64,000 nucleotides of DNA from Phycisphaeraceae bacterium. Its GTDB lineage: Bacteria > Planctomycetota > Phycisphaerae > Phycisphaerales > Phycisphaeraceae. A model generated the notes under the pieces. The model was not told the origin of the DNA and ran no database searches. It worked only from the letters and a program-made list of their open reading frames with translations. The translations under genes were made by a program, and so were the position numbers. Each line of letters starts with the position of its first letter. The first letter of the stretch is position 1. The stretch lies in the NCBI GenBank assembly GCA_040222855.1, contig JAVKCD010000025.1:372001-436000 (forward strand), written 5' to 3'. Shown here piece after piece: positions 1-7,826 of this stretch.

Positions 1-355
1 TGGTATAGAGACCGGTGGTGAGCCCGCAGGCGTCGAGCATGCTGGCGAGCATGGTGCAGGTCGAGCCCTTGCCCTTGGTGCCAGCGACCTGGATCGCCTT
101 GAGCTGCTCGTGGGGGTTGCCCAGGAGATCGAGGAGCTTGCGCATCCTGTCGAGACTGAAGGTCTTGTCGTCATACTTGACCAGACGCATGCGCTCGTGG
201 TCGGTGTGCTCGTAGAGCCATCGCATAGCGGTGGTGTAGTTGGTGATGGAACTCGCGGTGGACTTGACGCCTGTAGAGGCTGAGGTCCGGCGAGAGGATG
301 ACTTCCGCGGCGTGGTGCTGCGGGCACGAGCAGGCTTGGATTTAGCGGTTGGCAT
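1..355 (-). CDS. folC: Folylpolyglutamate synthase / dihydrofolate synthase, N-terminal part
   Basis: This is the 5' part of a gene that leaves the window at base 1; 118 codons are visible. FolC adds glutamates to folates and can also make dihydrofolate from dihydropteroate, using ATP. The translation carries the Mur-ligase/FolC P-loop GTKGKGST at about residues 92-99, preceded by a segment (YTTAMRWLYEHTDHERMRL) that resembles the usual FolC start. Ahead of that lies an extra Ser/Lys/Arg-rich stretch of about 38 residues not typical of FolC. The ATG at 355 was chosen because it lies in frame about 7 bases from a good -10 box, which would make the mRNA nearly leaderless. The internal Met at residue 44 is an alternative start. 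Family assignment is confident; the start is less so. Confidence 0.85.
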   Translation of the reverse strand, partial: MPTAKSKPARARSTTPRKSSSRRTSASTGVKSTASSITNYTTAMRWLYEHTDHERMRLVKYDDKTFSLDRMRKLLDLLGNPHEQLKAIQVAGTKGKGSTCTMLASMLDACGLTTGLYT

Positions 356-361
356 CGCGTG

Positions 362-390
362 ATTGTATCAGGTTGACGACTAAACTGCAA
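362..390 (-). promoter_or_regulatory. Predicted sigma-70 promoter for folC, near-leaderless
   Basis: On the minus strand a -35 box TTGCAG (385-390) and a -10 box TACAAT (362-367) are separated by 17 bases. The expected transcription start falls at about 355, which is the A of the folC ATG. No Shine-Dalgarno sequence fits between them. This is seen by eye only. Confidence 0.5.
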
Positions 391-462
391 ACGAACAGTT
401 ATAAAACAAGCCTAGGCATGACTTTGCGCTCGCTAGGAAGAATTTTATGAAACGATGAGGTT

Positions 463-1887
463 TTATGCGGGCAGGTTGAGGCCTTGGTCAGCGGTGAGGG
501 TCTCGCGTCCGCCAAGCCAGGGTCTGAGCGGGGCCGGGACGGTCACGGAGCCGTCGGCGTTCTGGTAGAGCTCGAGGATCGGGATCAGGACGCGTGGACT
601 GGCACAAACGGTGTTGTTCAGGGAGTAGCAGAAGCGGGTGGCTTTGGCTTTGGGGTCGGCGGGGTCGCGGTATCGGAGGTTGAGGCGGCGGGTCTGGTAG
701 TCGCCGAGTTGAGAGGCGGAGTGGGTTTCGCCGTAGGCCCCCAGGGGTTTGCCGTGGTTGTCCTCGGGTCCCCGGCTGGGCATCCAGGTTTCGACGTCGA
801 TCTGATCGACTTTGCCGGGGCCCATGTCGCCGGTGCAGACCTGGAGCAGCCGGTAGGGGAGTTCAAGTCGCTGCATGAAGGTCTCGACGTAGCCGATCAT
901 TTTCTTGTGCCACTGCCGGCTGATGTCGAGGTCGGCTTCGCAGAGGACGACCTGCTCGACTTTGTCGAACTGGTGGATGCGATAAAGGCCAGCGGTGTCT
1001 TTGCCAGCAGACCCGGCTTCGCGGCGGAAGCAGGTGGAGAGGGTGACATACCGTCGGGGGAGTGATTCAGCGGGCAGGATTTCATTCTGGTGGAAGGCCA
1101 TGAGCCCGACTTCGCCGGTGCCGGTGAGGTAGAGATCGTATCCGCCACCTCGCTGAGATTCGCCGATTTCGTAGGCCTGGTCCTTGTCTGCGGGGAAGAA
1201 GCCGGTGCCGGTCATCACATGGTCGCGAACCAGGACGGGGACGGACATGGCGGTAAAGCCGTTGTCGATGCTCATGAAAGAGAGCGCGGCTTGGAGCACT
1301 GCGTTGTGCAGGAGCATGCCGGCGCCGGTGAGGACGTAGGAGCGACTGCCAGCGATGTTGACGCCACGTTCGAAGTCAAAGAGCCCTAGATCGCGGCCCA
1401 GTTCGAGGTGGGACTTGGGCTCGAAGCCTTTGTTCTCGGCGAAGGTCTTGCGGGGGTCGAACCAGTCGGGGTGCCAGGCGCTGGTTTCGACATTACCGGA
1501 TTCATCGGGGGCGACAGGGACGTGCGGAGCCGCGGGCTGGGGGACTTTGAGTAGGAGGGCGTCGCGCTGCGATTCGAGGGAGGCGACTTTGGCGTCGATC
1601 TCAGATTCCTCGGCTTTGATCTGGTTAGGACGCTCCTGAAGGGTCTGCATCTCGGTCTGAAGGGCTTGTCGCTGGTCGGCGTCGGCCTTTTTGAGTTGGC
1701 CAGCCACACGACCGATCTCCTTGCCGATGCGGTTTTTCTCGGCGGCCAGTTCCTGCTGGCGTGTCATAGCCTGGCGCAGCTGCTCGTCGAATGCCAGGAG
1801 GGCGTTGATATCGACCCGGATGGCCTTATCGTGGGCGGCCTGGCGGTAGCGGTCGGGGTTCTGGCGGAGGTCCTTAAGGTCGATCAT
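463..1887 (-). CDS. serS: Serine--tRNA ligase
   Basis: Seryl-tRNA synthetase charges tRNA-Ser (and tRNA-Sec) with serine in the cytoplasm. The 474-residue product has the N-terminal antiparallel coiled coil (about residues 30-110, rich in Gln, Glu, Lys and Arg) that grips the long variable arm of the tRNA, then a class II catalytic core. Motif 2 is visible as TCFRREAGSAGKDTAGLYR, followed by HQFDKVE, and a motif 3-like region sits near the C-terminus. I chose the ATG at 1887 (MIDLKDLRQNPDRYRQA), which is the canonical SerS start; the frame stays open 16 codons further upstream without family resemblance. It is divergent from the HEAT-type gene downstream of base 2029. Confidence 0.96.
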   Translation of the reverse strand: MIDLKDLRQNPDRYRQAAHDKAIRVDINALLAFDEQLRQAMTRQQELAAEKNRIGKEIGRVAGQLKKADADQRQALQTEMQTLQERPNQIKAEESEIDAKVASLESQRDALLLKVPQPAAPHVPVAPDESGNVETSAWHPDWFDPRKTFAENKGFEPKSHLELGRDLGLFDFERGVNIAGSRSYVLTGAGMLLHNAVLQAALSFMSIDNGFTAMSVPVLVRDHVMTGTGFFPADKDQAYEIGESQRGGGYDLYLTGTGEVGLMAFHQNEILPAESLPRRYVTLSTCFRREAGSAGKDTAGLYRIHQFDKVEQVVLCEADLDISRQWHKKMIGYVETFMQRLELPYRLLQVCTGDMGPGKVDQIDVETWMPSRGPEDNHGKPLGAYGETHSASQLGDYQTRRLNLRYRDPADPKAKATRFCYSLNNTVCASPRVLIPILELYQNADGSVTVPAPLRPWLGGRETLTADQGLNLPA

Positions 1888-2028
1888 GCGGGGGCTCGGG
1901 TCCAGAGTTCGATAAAAAGGGGATCCTACCGTCATCTATCGGCGTAGTGGTTGGTGAGCCGCGCAACTCTGGCGGTGAGCCTATATTGGGAGCCGCTATG
2001 GGGCTTGTCCCAGTAGGGAGTGGACGTA

Positions 2029-4203
2029 TTGTTTGATTCACATTGGCCGAAAACCCTCAGTCTTCTCGTGATCGCCGGGCTGGTGACTGCTCTGCTTGGA
2101 CTGACCCCTGTGGCGTGGTCGGACGAGCCCGAAGTCGAGGCGAGCGTCGAGGCGGCTTCGCAGACCGAGGTGGAACAGGACCCGGTCGAGACACTCAGGC
2201 GGCAGTTGGAGCGGACTGAACAGGATGCTCAGACGAATGCGGCACTCGATGTGCTGCTGCGGATGGATGACCCGCCAGCGTCTCTGATGAACACACTGAT
2301 TCGGCTGAGGCTGGAAGGCTCTGGAGACGTGGTACCAAAGGCTCGGCTGGTGTTGTCAAGGATGGACTCTGAGGAAGTGGCAACGGCTTTACTGGCGGTG
2401 GCCATCGATCGTGCTGTTCCGATGGAGCGGCGTTTGGCTTCGATCGATGCCTTGTCGCATCGGTGGTATCGCGAGGTGATCGAGGGTTTGTTGACGTTGG
2501 CGTCGGGGGATGATTCGCCTGCGATCCGATTGGTCGCGCTGCGGTCACTCCAGCGGCTGCTCGAGCCCCTGCTTGGGAGTGAAGCGTCGCTGGAGAAGCT
2601 GAGCGACTGGTATGCCACCGCCAAGGGTTGGGATGCCTCGGGGTGGCATGAGACATCGGAGCGCGTGGCGGTTTCGAGGAGCTCTCGGCAGGCGGCGGAG
2701 TTGACCACGCTGAACAATCGCCTCCGGGCGTCGGCGCGACGTGTGTATCGGCTGACACCTGCGGACCAGCAGGAGCCACTGCTGCTTGAGTATCTGGAGG
2801 ACCCGCTGGCGTTGCTGCGTCAGCTTGGGATCGATCTGGTCTTGCAGCGGCTGGAGCAGCGGGAGCAGGTGGGCGACTCGGTTCGAGCGGCGCTTCGGCA
2901 GCTCCTGCTCAACGGAACAGCGGAGCTGCGCGGTCGGGCAGTCGCGGTGCTGCTTAGTCTGAACGATGACAAGGCTGCGGACCTGGTGGCGGATCGGTTG
3001 GCCAAGCAGCGAGAGGCCGACGCGGAAGTCCGTTCAGCGATGCTCAAGATGCTGGCGCGCAAGCCGCGAGCCGTAGCAACCCTCGCCATGATTGAACTGT
3101 TAGATCACCCCGCAAATCGCACGGTTTCGGCCGAGGCGCTGCTGGTGTATGCCGAAGCAGGGATGCTCGTGGACGAGCAGAAGACTCTGTTGTCCGAGCG
3201 TTTGCTCGCATTGCTCCTCCGGAATATTCCGATCAACGCGCCGCTGGTGCGGTTGTACGCTCAGGTGGCGGATGATTCGGAGCTGGATCGTTACGTCGCG
3301 TGGTTGAATCATGCCGACCCGGCGGTGAGGTTGTCGGCGGTCGCGGCCTGGAAGGATCGTGTGGCGTGGCCAATGGACCCGTTGGTGGGTCTGATTGATG
3401 ACGAACTACTCGGATCAATAGCGCGTGAACGCCTCAGCGTGCACCCGGATGCTGGCCGACTCTCGGAGGAGTTACTGGCCGGTGCTACACAGGAGATCAC
3501 GACAGAGAGTGCTCGTGGAGAGCTGTTGCTGGCGTTGGCTTCGCGATGGACCCTGGATGAAACGGAGCGATTGGATGAGCACCTGGACACGCTGAGTGTG
3601 GATCGAGCGATGCGCTGCGATCTTCTCGAAGCGGCGTTATCAGGAACCGCTGGCGAGGACCCTGTGCGTTCGCTGATGCAGCGTCGGCGTCTGGCGGGGC
3701 TGTTGTTGGCGGAGGGATTGGCCGAGCGGGCACTGGCTTCACTTGAGCCGCTGCTGGCTGAAGGGCTGCAGCTAGATCCGAGTGAGGACGTGCATGACGC
3801 CGCGATTCTAGGGTTGATGGCGGCGGCACGAGCCGAGCGTGTGGATCGAGCGGCGCAGTATGCCGCGATGGCCCTTTGGACTTACGAGTCTGGGGGTGCT
3901 GAGGCGGGGGTACGCGATGGCGTGATGCGCGTGGTCGAGCAGGTGGTACAGGAAGCGCTGGCCTCCAACCGTCGGGAGTTGGCGGAGAGGCTGTTTGTCA
4001 GCCTCCGTCCGTTGCTCGGTGAGCCTCAGGATGCTGGGGAGCTAGAGCGTCTTAGCAAGCTGGCGGCTGCGGTCGCCATAGCGGATCGACCCGCGGGTGA
4101 GATCGACGCGACTGAGGCTCAAGCCCCCGATGAGGGGAAAGCGGAGGTGAAGGCGGATGAGCCTGTCGAGTCGGCATCGGGTTCGGAGGTCCCTTCGGGG
4201 TGA
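2029..4203 (+). CDS. Secreted HEAT-repeat-like protein of unknown role
   Basis: A 724-residue protein that I cannot assign to a named family. It starts with a signal peptide (basic-poor start, hydrophobic run LSLLVIAGLVTALLGL, probable cleavage after VAWS), followed by an acidic Glu-rich linker. The body is alpha-helical and leucine-rich, with recurring units of the type 'AxRxxALxxL' (for example PAIRLVALRSLQRLL and AELRGRAVAVLLSL), which fits HEAT or armadillo-type repeats. The C-terminus is acidic and low complexity. The TTG at 2029 has AGGGAG about 9 bases upstream; a GTG at 2020 is also in frame but lies against that same site. It probably acts as an exported or periplasmic scaffold; no enzymatic motif is seen. 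Confidence 0.7.
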   Translation: MFDSHWPKTLSLLVIAGLVTALLGLTPVAWSDEPEVEASVEAASQTEVEQDPVETLRRQLERTEQDAQTNAALDVLLRMDDPPASLMNTLIRLRLEGSGDVVPKARLVLSRMDSEEVATALLAVAIDRAVPMERRLASIDALSHRWYREVIEGLLTLASGDDSPAIRLVALRSLQRLLEPLLGSEASLEKLSDWYATAKGWDASGWHETSERVAVSRSSRQAAELTTLNNRLRASARRVYRLTPADQQEPLLLEYLEDPLALLRQLGIDLVLQRLEQREQVGDSVRAALRQLLLNGTAELRGRAVAVLLSLNDDKAADLVADRLAKQREADAEVRSAMLKMLARKPRAVATLAMIELLDHPANRTVSAEALLVYAEAGMLVDEQKTLLSERLLALLLRNIPINAPLVRLYAQVADDSELDRYVAWLNHADPAVRLSAVAAWKDRVAWPMDPLVGLIDDELLGSIARERLSVHPDAGRLSEELLAGATQEITTESARGELLLALASRWTLDETERLDEHLDTLSVDRAMRCDLLEAALSGTAGEDPVRSLMQRRRLAGLLLAEGLAERALASLEPLLAEGLQLDPSEDVHDAAILGLMAAARAERVDRAAQYAAMALWTYESGGAEAGVRDGVMRVVEQVVQEALASNRRELAERLFVSLRPLLGEPQDAGELERLSKLAAAVAIADRPAGEIDATEAQAPDEGKAEVKADEPVESASGSEVPSG

Positions 4204-4258
4204 CCGCTGGCAATCAGCGACGGGGCGGCATAATGTTTGAAGCTTACTGAGGAGACCC

Positions 4259-4825
4259 ATGATGGCGGATGTAATCCGTGGCAAAGCTTTCGTTCTCGGC
4301 GACGACATCGATACGGACCAGATCATTCCGGCCCAGTATCTGGCGTACAACCCCTCCGATCCTGAGGAGCGGAAGTACTTCGGCATGTACGCGAACGTCG
4401 GCGTGCCTCCAGCGCAGTGTGGGCTGCCCGATGGCAATCTGCGGTTTGTCGAGGAGGGGCAGTTCCAGAGCCAGTACAGCATTGTGATTGGAGGGCGCAA
4501 CTTCGGCTGCGGATCGTCCCGTGAGCACGCCCCGCTGGCACTGGCCGAGGCCGGTGTTAAGGCGGTGGTGGCCGAGTTTTACGCTCGGATCTTCTACCGG
4601 AACTGCGTCAATGGCGGGTATTGCCTGCCCTTGGAGACCAACGATCGCCTCATCGATGAGATCAAGACCGGCGACGAGGTCGAGCTCGATGTTGATTCGA
4701 GCACCCTCAGGAACCTGACCAGCGGCAAGAGCTACGAGCTTCAGCCACTGGGAGATGCCAAGCCGATCATCGACGCTGGTGGCGTGTTCGCTTACGCCCG
4801 TCAGACGGGAATGCTCAGCAGTTAG
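4259..4825 (+). CDS. leuD: 3-isopropylmalate dehydratase small subunit
   Basis: LeuD is the small, swivelling subunit of isopropylmalate isomerase, which converts 2- to 3-isopropylmalate in leucine synthesis. The 188-residue product shows GDDIDTDQIIPAQYL near its N-terminus and the active-site segment GRNFGCGSSREHAPLAL at about residues 79-95, both hallmarks of the aconitase swivel domain. GAGGAG lies just upstream; a second in-frame ATG at 4262 is equally possible. The large subunit leuC is not in this window, so the two subunits are not adjacent here. The related homoaconitase small subunit is an alternative that sequence alone does not fully exclude. Confidence 0.9.
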   Translation: MMADVIRGKAFVLGDDIDTDQIIPAQYLAYNPSDPEERKYFGMYANVGVPPAQCGLPDGNLRFVEEGQFQSQYSIVIGGRNFGCGSSREHAPLALAEAGVKAVVAEFYARIFYRNCVNGGYCLPLETNDRLIDEIKTGDEVELDVDSSTLRNLTSGKSYELQPLGDAKPIIDAGGVFAYARQTGMLSS

Positions 4826-4874
4826 CATCGATGATTGTTTTTCATTTCTAAAGTTTCGTCCAAGGAATCTTCGC

Positions 4875-5444
4875 ATGGATGCCAGCTATCTCCGCAGGAA
4901 GTTTGAAGCCGGGCTGACCTACGACCAGTACATGGCGACCGGGACGGATGACCAGCGTAAGCGCTGGCAAGAGGTCTATGACCGTGTTGTGCTGACGGAT
5001 CAGCAGAAGGCCTTGCTGGGCGGGTTCGTCCGCGAAGTCCGGTGCCTGGTGATGTCAGGGATCTGGTGCGGGGATTGCGTTCAACAGATGCCGATCGTCG
5101 AGAAGATCGCAGAGGCGTCGGGGGGGAAGGTGTTGCTGCGGTGGCTCGATCGGGATGAGCACTCGGACCTTCAGGATCGTTTGATGATCAACAGCGGCAA
5201 GCGGGTACCAGTCGTGGTGTTCGCCGCGGAAGATGATGAGCTGGTCGGATGGTTTGGGGATAAGACGCTGGCGCGGTACCGGATCATGGCGTCGCAGCAG
5301 TTGGGTCCGAGTTGCCCGATGCCGGGGGCCGCTGTTCCTGCCGAGGAACTCGCTGCCGTCACCTCTGACTGGCTGGACCAGTTCGAGCGGGTTCACCTGC
5401 TACTGCGGTTGAGCGGGCGTTTGAGGAAGAAACACGCCGACTGA
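4875..5444 (+). CDS. Thioredoxin-like protein with WCGDC motif
   Basis: A 189-residue cytoplasmic protein with a thioredoxin fold. The redox motif is WCGDC (about residues 61-65, in SGIWCGDCVQQMPIVEKIA), followed by a conserved cis-proline context KRVPVVVFAAEDDELVG. The N-terminal 50 residues (MDASYLRRKFEAGLTYDQYM) resemble thioredoxin_9-type proteins rather than classical TrxA. There is no signal peptide. The ATG at 4875 was chosen because AAGGA lies just upstream and the family resemblance starts there, although the frame is open further back into leuD. It probably acts as a thiol-disulfide reductase; its partner is unknown. Confidence 0.78.
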   Translation: MDASYLRRKFEAGLTYDQYMATGTDDQRKRWQEVYDRVVLTDQQKALLGGFVREVRCLVMSGIWCGDCVQQMPIVEKIAEASGGKVLLRWLDRDEHSDLQDRLMINSGKRVPVVVFAAEDDELVGWFGDKTLARYRIMASQQLGPSCPMPGAAVPAEELAAVTSDWLDQFERVHLLLRLSGRLRKKHAD

Positions 5445-5535
5445 CCTCAGTTCACTCTATTCAGCCCCGGCGGTTGCTGAGCAGGCGGGTGATCGCTACC
5501 CTACGGAGCTTCGCGCAACTTGCCGCGGATTGTAC

Positions 5536-5559
5536 GGTTTAGGTTTTTTCGCCTAAGCC
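5536..5559 (+). promoter_or_regulatory. Leader hairpin upstream of the DksA-like gene
   Basis: GGTTTAGG (5536-5543) can pair with CCTAAGCC (5552-5559), including one G-U pair, around an 8-base T-rich loop. It lies 31 bases before the chosen GTG start at 5591. It may be a weak terminator of the preceding transcript or a leader element. Confidence 0.35.
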
Positions 5560-5590
5560 ATGATTGGCCAACTGCTTACGGAGTTCGGTC

Positions 5591-6532
5591 GTGGCAGCCA
5601 AAAAGTCGTCCAAGGCCAAGACATCGGCCTCAAAAGTCAGCGCCAGCAAGACGGGGAAGAAGAAAGCCGCGTCGTCGGTCAAGAAGACTGCGGCTGCGAA
5701 CAGCAAGTCCGCGAAGACCGCCAAGAAGTCCGCAGTGACCAAGAAGGTGACAACGAAAAAAGCGCCCGCCAAAAAAGCACCGGCGAAGAAAGCTCCTGCC
5801 AAAAAGAGTCCGGCCAAGAAAGCGGTCTCGAAGAAAGCATCGTCGAGTAAGCCCGCGGTCACAAAAAAAAGTCCAGCCAAGACCGCAAAATCCGCACCCT
5901 CGAAACCAAAGGCGGGGAGTGCGGCTTCAAAGAAAAAATCACCCAGCAGCAGTAGGAAGCAGCCGAAAGACAAGGCGGTTTCGGTCAAGACGAATGCCAA
6001 ACCGGGGAAGCCGGTATCAGCGATCCCAGCCTCGCTGGCCAAGAAGCTCCCGCCTATCAAGAAGTTGTCATCGCCCTTTCGAAATGACTCCAGCCCGAAG
6101 ACGGTGATCCGTGAGGATCGTGAATGGACCGTTGCGGAGCTGAAGAAAGTCAAGACCGGCCTTCACAAGAAGGACCTTGATTACTTCAAGCGGCTTTTGC
6201 TCGACCGGCGAGCCGAGATCATCGGGAGTGTCACTGGCATGGAGACGGTCCGGGCGGACCGCTCGGATGATTCGTCGAGCATGCCGCTTCACATGGCAGA
6301 CATCGGGTCGGAGAACTTTGACGAGGAGTTCAATCTCGGCCTGATGGCGTCAGAGCGCAAGCTGCTGCACGAGATCAACGAGGCGATACGACGGCTGATT
6401 GAAGGCTACTACGGCGTCTGCCTCGAGAGCGGCGAACCAATCAACCGGGAGCGACTCGAAGCTAAGCCTTGGGCGAAGTACACCATCGAAGTCGCACGCG
6501 AGCGCGAGCGGCGCGGGTTGAGTTCCGGGTGA
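5591..6532 (+). CDS. DksA/TraR-family protein with long lysine/alanine-rich N-terminal tail
   Basis: A 313-residue protein in two parts. Residues 1 to about 170 are extremely rich in Lys, Ala and Ser, with repeated KKAPAKKAPAKK-type units, as in histone H1-like bacterial proteins. The C-terminal 120 residues match the DksA/TraR coiled-coil and zinc-finger family (YFKRLLLDRRAEIIGS; then IEGYYGVCLESGEPINRERL). The usual four zinc cysteines are not kept: only the Cys of GVCLESG remains, and the second Cys pair is replaced by TIEVARERE. It may therefore bind RNA polymerase without zinc, with a tail that binds nucleic acid. The GTG at 5591 has GGAG 7 bases upstream. Its stop overlaps the lspA start (GTGA), so the two are probably translationally coupled. 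Confidence 0.8.
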   Translation: MAAKKSSKAKTSASKVSASKTGKKKAASSVKKTAAANSKSAKTAKKSAVTKKVTTKKAPAKKAPAKKAPAKKSPAKKAVSKKASSSKPAVTKKSPAKTAKSAPSKPKAGSAASKKKSPSSSRKQPKDKAVSVKTNAKPGKPVSAIPASLAKKLPPIKKLSSPFRNDSSPKTVIREDREWTVAELKKVKTGLHKKDLDYFKRLLLDRRAEIIGSVTGMETVRADRSDDSSSMPLHMADIGSENFDEEFNLGLMASERKLLHEINEAIRRLIEGYYGVCLESGEPINRERLEAKPWAKYTIEVARERERRGLSSG

Positions 6533-7101
6533 GTGTGGCCGCACACCCGACACCGGGCTTCGCTGGATGGCTCCTCTTCACTGGTGTGGTCGTCTTTACG
6601 CTGACCCTGGACATGCTGCTTAAGTACTGGGCGTTCGCGACAGTCGCTGGGGTGCCGGTGCGACCCGACCCGACTTACCCCGGAGCAGGGATCCCGCCTC
6701 ACGAGGCGATCGTCGTGATCCCTCACGTGCTCAACCTCAAGCTAACGCTCAACACCGGGGCGGTCTTTGGCCTGGGGCAGGGCGGTCAGCCGGTCTTTGT
6801 CGTCGTCAGCCTGTTGGCGACAGCCCTGATCCTGTGGATGTATGCCAAGTCGCCCAAAGGTTCATGGGGCCTGCATCTTGCTCTTGGCCTGATCCTGGCG
6901 GGGGCTCTTGGCAATCTCTACGACAGGCTGATGTTCGCCGCGGTCCGCGATCTGTTCTGGATGCTCCCCACCACCGGGCTCTGGCCGTGGATCTTCAACC
7001 TGGCCGATGCCGTGTTGATGATCGGTGTGGCGGGCGCGATGCTCAGTCTCTGGCGTACTGGCTCGCCTGAGCCTGCTGCTGCGCCTGAGCGGTCAGCTTG
7101 A
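6529..7101 (+). CDS. lspA: Lipoprotein signal peptidase
   Basis: LspA (signal peptidase II) cleaves the signal peptide of prolipoproteins in the inner membrane. The 190-residue product has four hydrophobic segments and the two aspartate motifs of the family: NLYDRLMFAAVRDLF and FNLADAVLMIG. The conserved NTGAVFGLGQG segment is also present. The start GTG at 6529 overlaps the upstream stop codon in a GTGA arrangement; a second GTG at 6535 is possible. The last 59 bases overlap the convergent C26 amidotransferase gene on the other strand. Confidence 0.93.
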   Translation: MSVAAHPTPGFAGWLLFTGVVVFTLTLDMLLKYWAFATVAGVPVRPDPTYPGAGIPPHEAIVVIPHVLNLKLTLNTGAVFGLGQGGQPVFVVVSLLATALILWMYAKSPKGSWGLHLALGLILAGALGNLYDRLMFAAVRDLFWMLPTTGLWPWIFNLADAVLMIGVAGAMLSLWRTGSPEPAAAPERSA

Positions 7102-7753
7102 GGAAGAGCCCGCGACTCAGCGGACCATCGTCGCCGCGTTCCGGGTGCCACTGCACGCCGAGGTAGAAGCGTGGTCCCTTACGCTCGACGGCCTCAATCA
7201 GATTATCCTCGGCACGGGCGAGAACCGTCAGCGTCCCGGCATCGCTGACAGCCTGACGGTGGCTTGAGACGACAACGTCCTCGACGCGAGGCAGCCAGGG
7301 GGTGTCGGCCTCGAACGCGATGGGGTGAAGATTATTCTTGTCGTGTCGCTGAGGGAGAGGGACGACATCCTCAATACGCTGGAAGAGTCGCCCGCCGTGG
7401 TGGAGAGACATCAACTGCATCCCCAGGCAGATGCCAAGGACGGGCTGCGTGGCCTCATCGAGTGATTTGAGAAGGGCAAACTCGAAAGCCTGCCGTGTAG
7501 GGGTCATCTGACGGGTGCGTGGGTCGGTTGGCTCGCCGAACGGCTCCATCGCGGGGTCGCCTCCACCTGTGAGGACGAAGCCGTGGCAGGCGGCCAGGTA
7601 ATCAGGGATCGCGTCGATCACATGAGGCAGAATCACCGGCGAACCACCCGCTTCCGCAACAGCCCGGGTATAGGCCAACGCAGATTCGTAGTTGCCCGAG
7701 TCGGTGCTGTTGTTCTGGTTGTCGGCGGTGATGCCGATGATGGGTCGTGACAT
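7043..7753 (-). CDS. Gamma-glutamyl-gamma-aminobutyrate hydrolase family protein (peptidase C26)
   Basis: A class I glutamine amidotransferase-like hydrolase of 236 residues. The nucleophile elbow GICLGMQ and the C-terminal catalytic His-Glu pair (QWHPE) are present, and the N-terminus PIIGITADNQ is typical of the PuuD family. Enzymes of this group hydrolyse gamma-glutamyl bonds, for example gamma-glutamyl-GABA in putrescine breakdown, but no other putrescine genes lie nearby and the substrate is not fixed by sequence. The ATG at 7753 was chosen from family alignment; the frame extends 30 codons upstream, over the thrC promoter region. Confidence 0.88.
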   Translation of the reverse strand: MSRPIIGITADNQNNSTDSGNYESALAYTRAVAEAGGSPVILPHVIDAIPDYLAACHGFVLTGGGDPAMEPFGEPTDPRTRQMTPTRQAFEFALLKSLDEATQPVLGICLGMQLMSLHHGGRLFQRIEDVVPLPQRHDKNNLHPIAFEADTPWLPRVEDVVVSSHRQAVSDAGTLTVLARAEDNLIEAVERKGPRFYLGVQWHPERGDDGPLSRGLFLKLTAQAQQQAQASQYARD

Positions 7754-7826
7754 GATGAGCAGGATAACCCGCAGACTCGGACTGTGGTCGAGGCGTCGTA
7801 TAGACTGCTTGCCTCTGGAGAGACCG

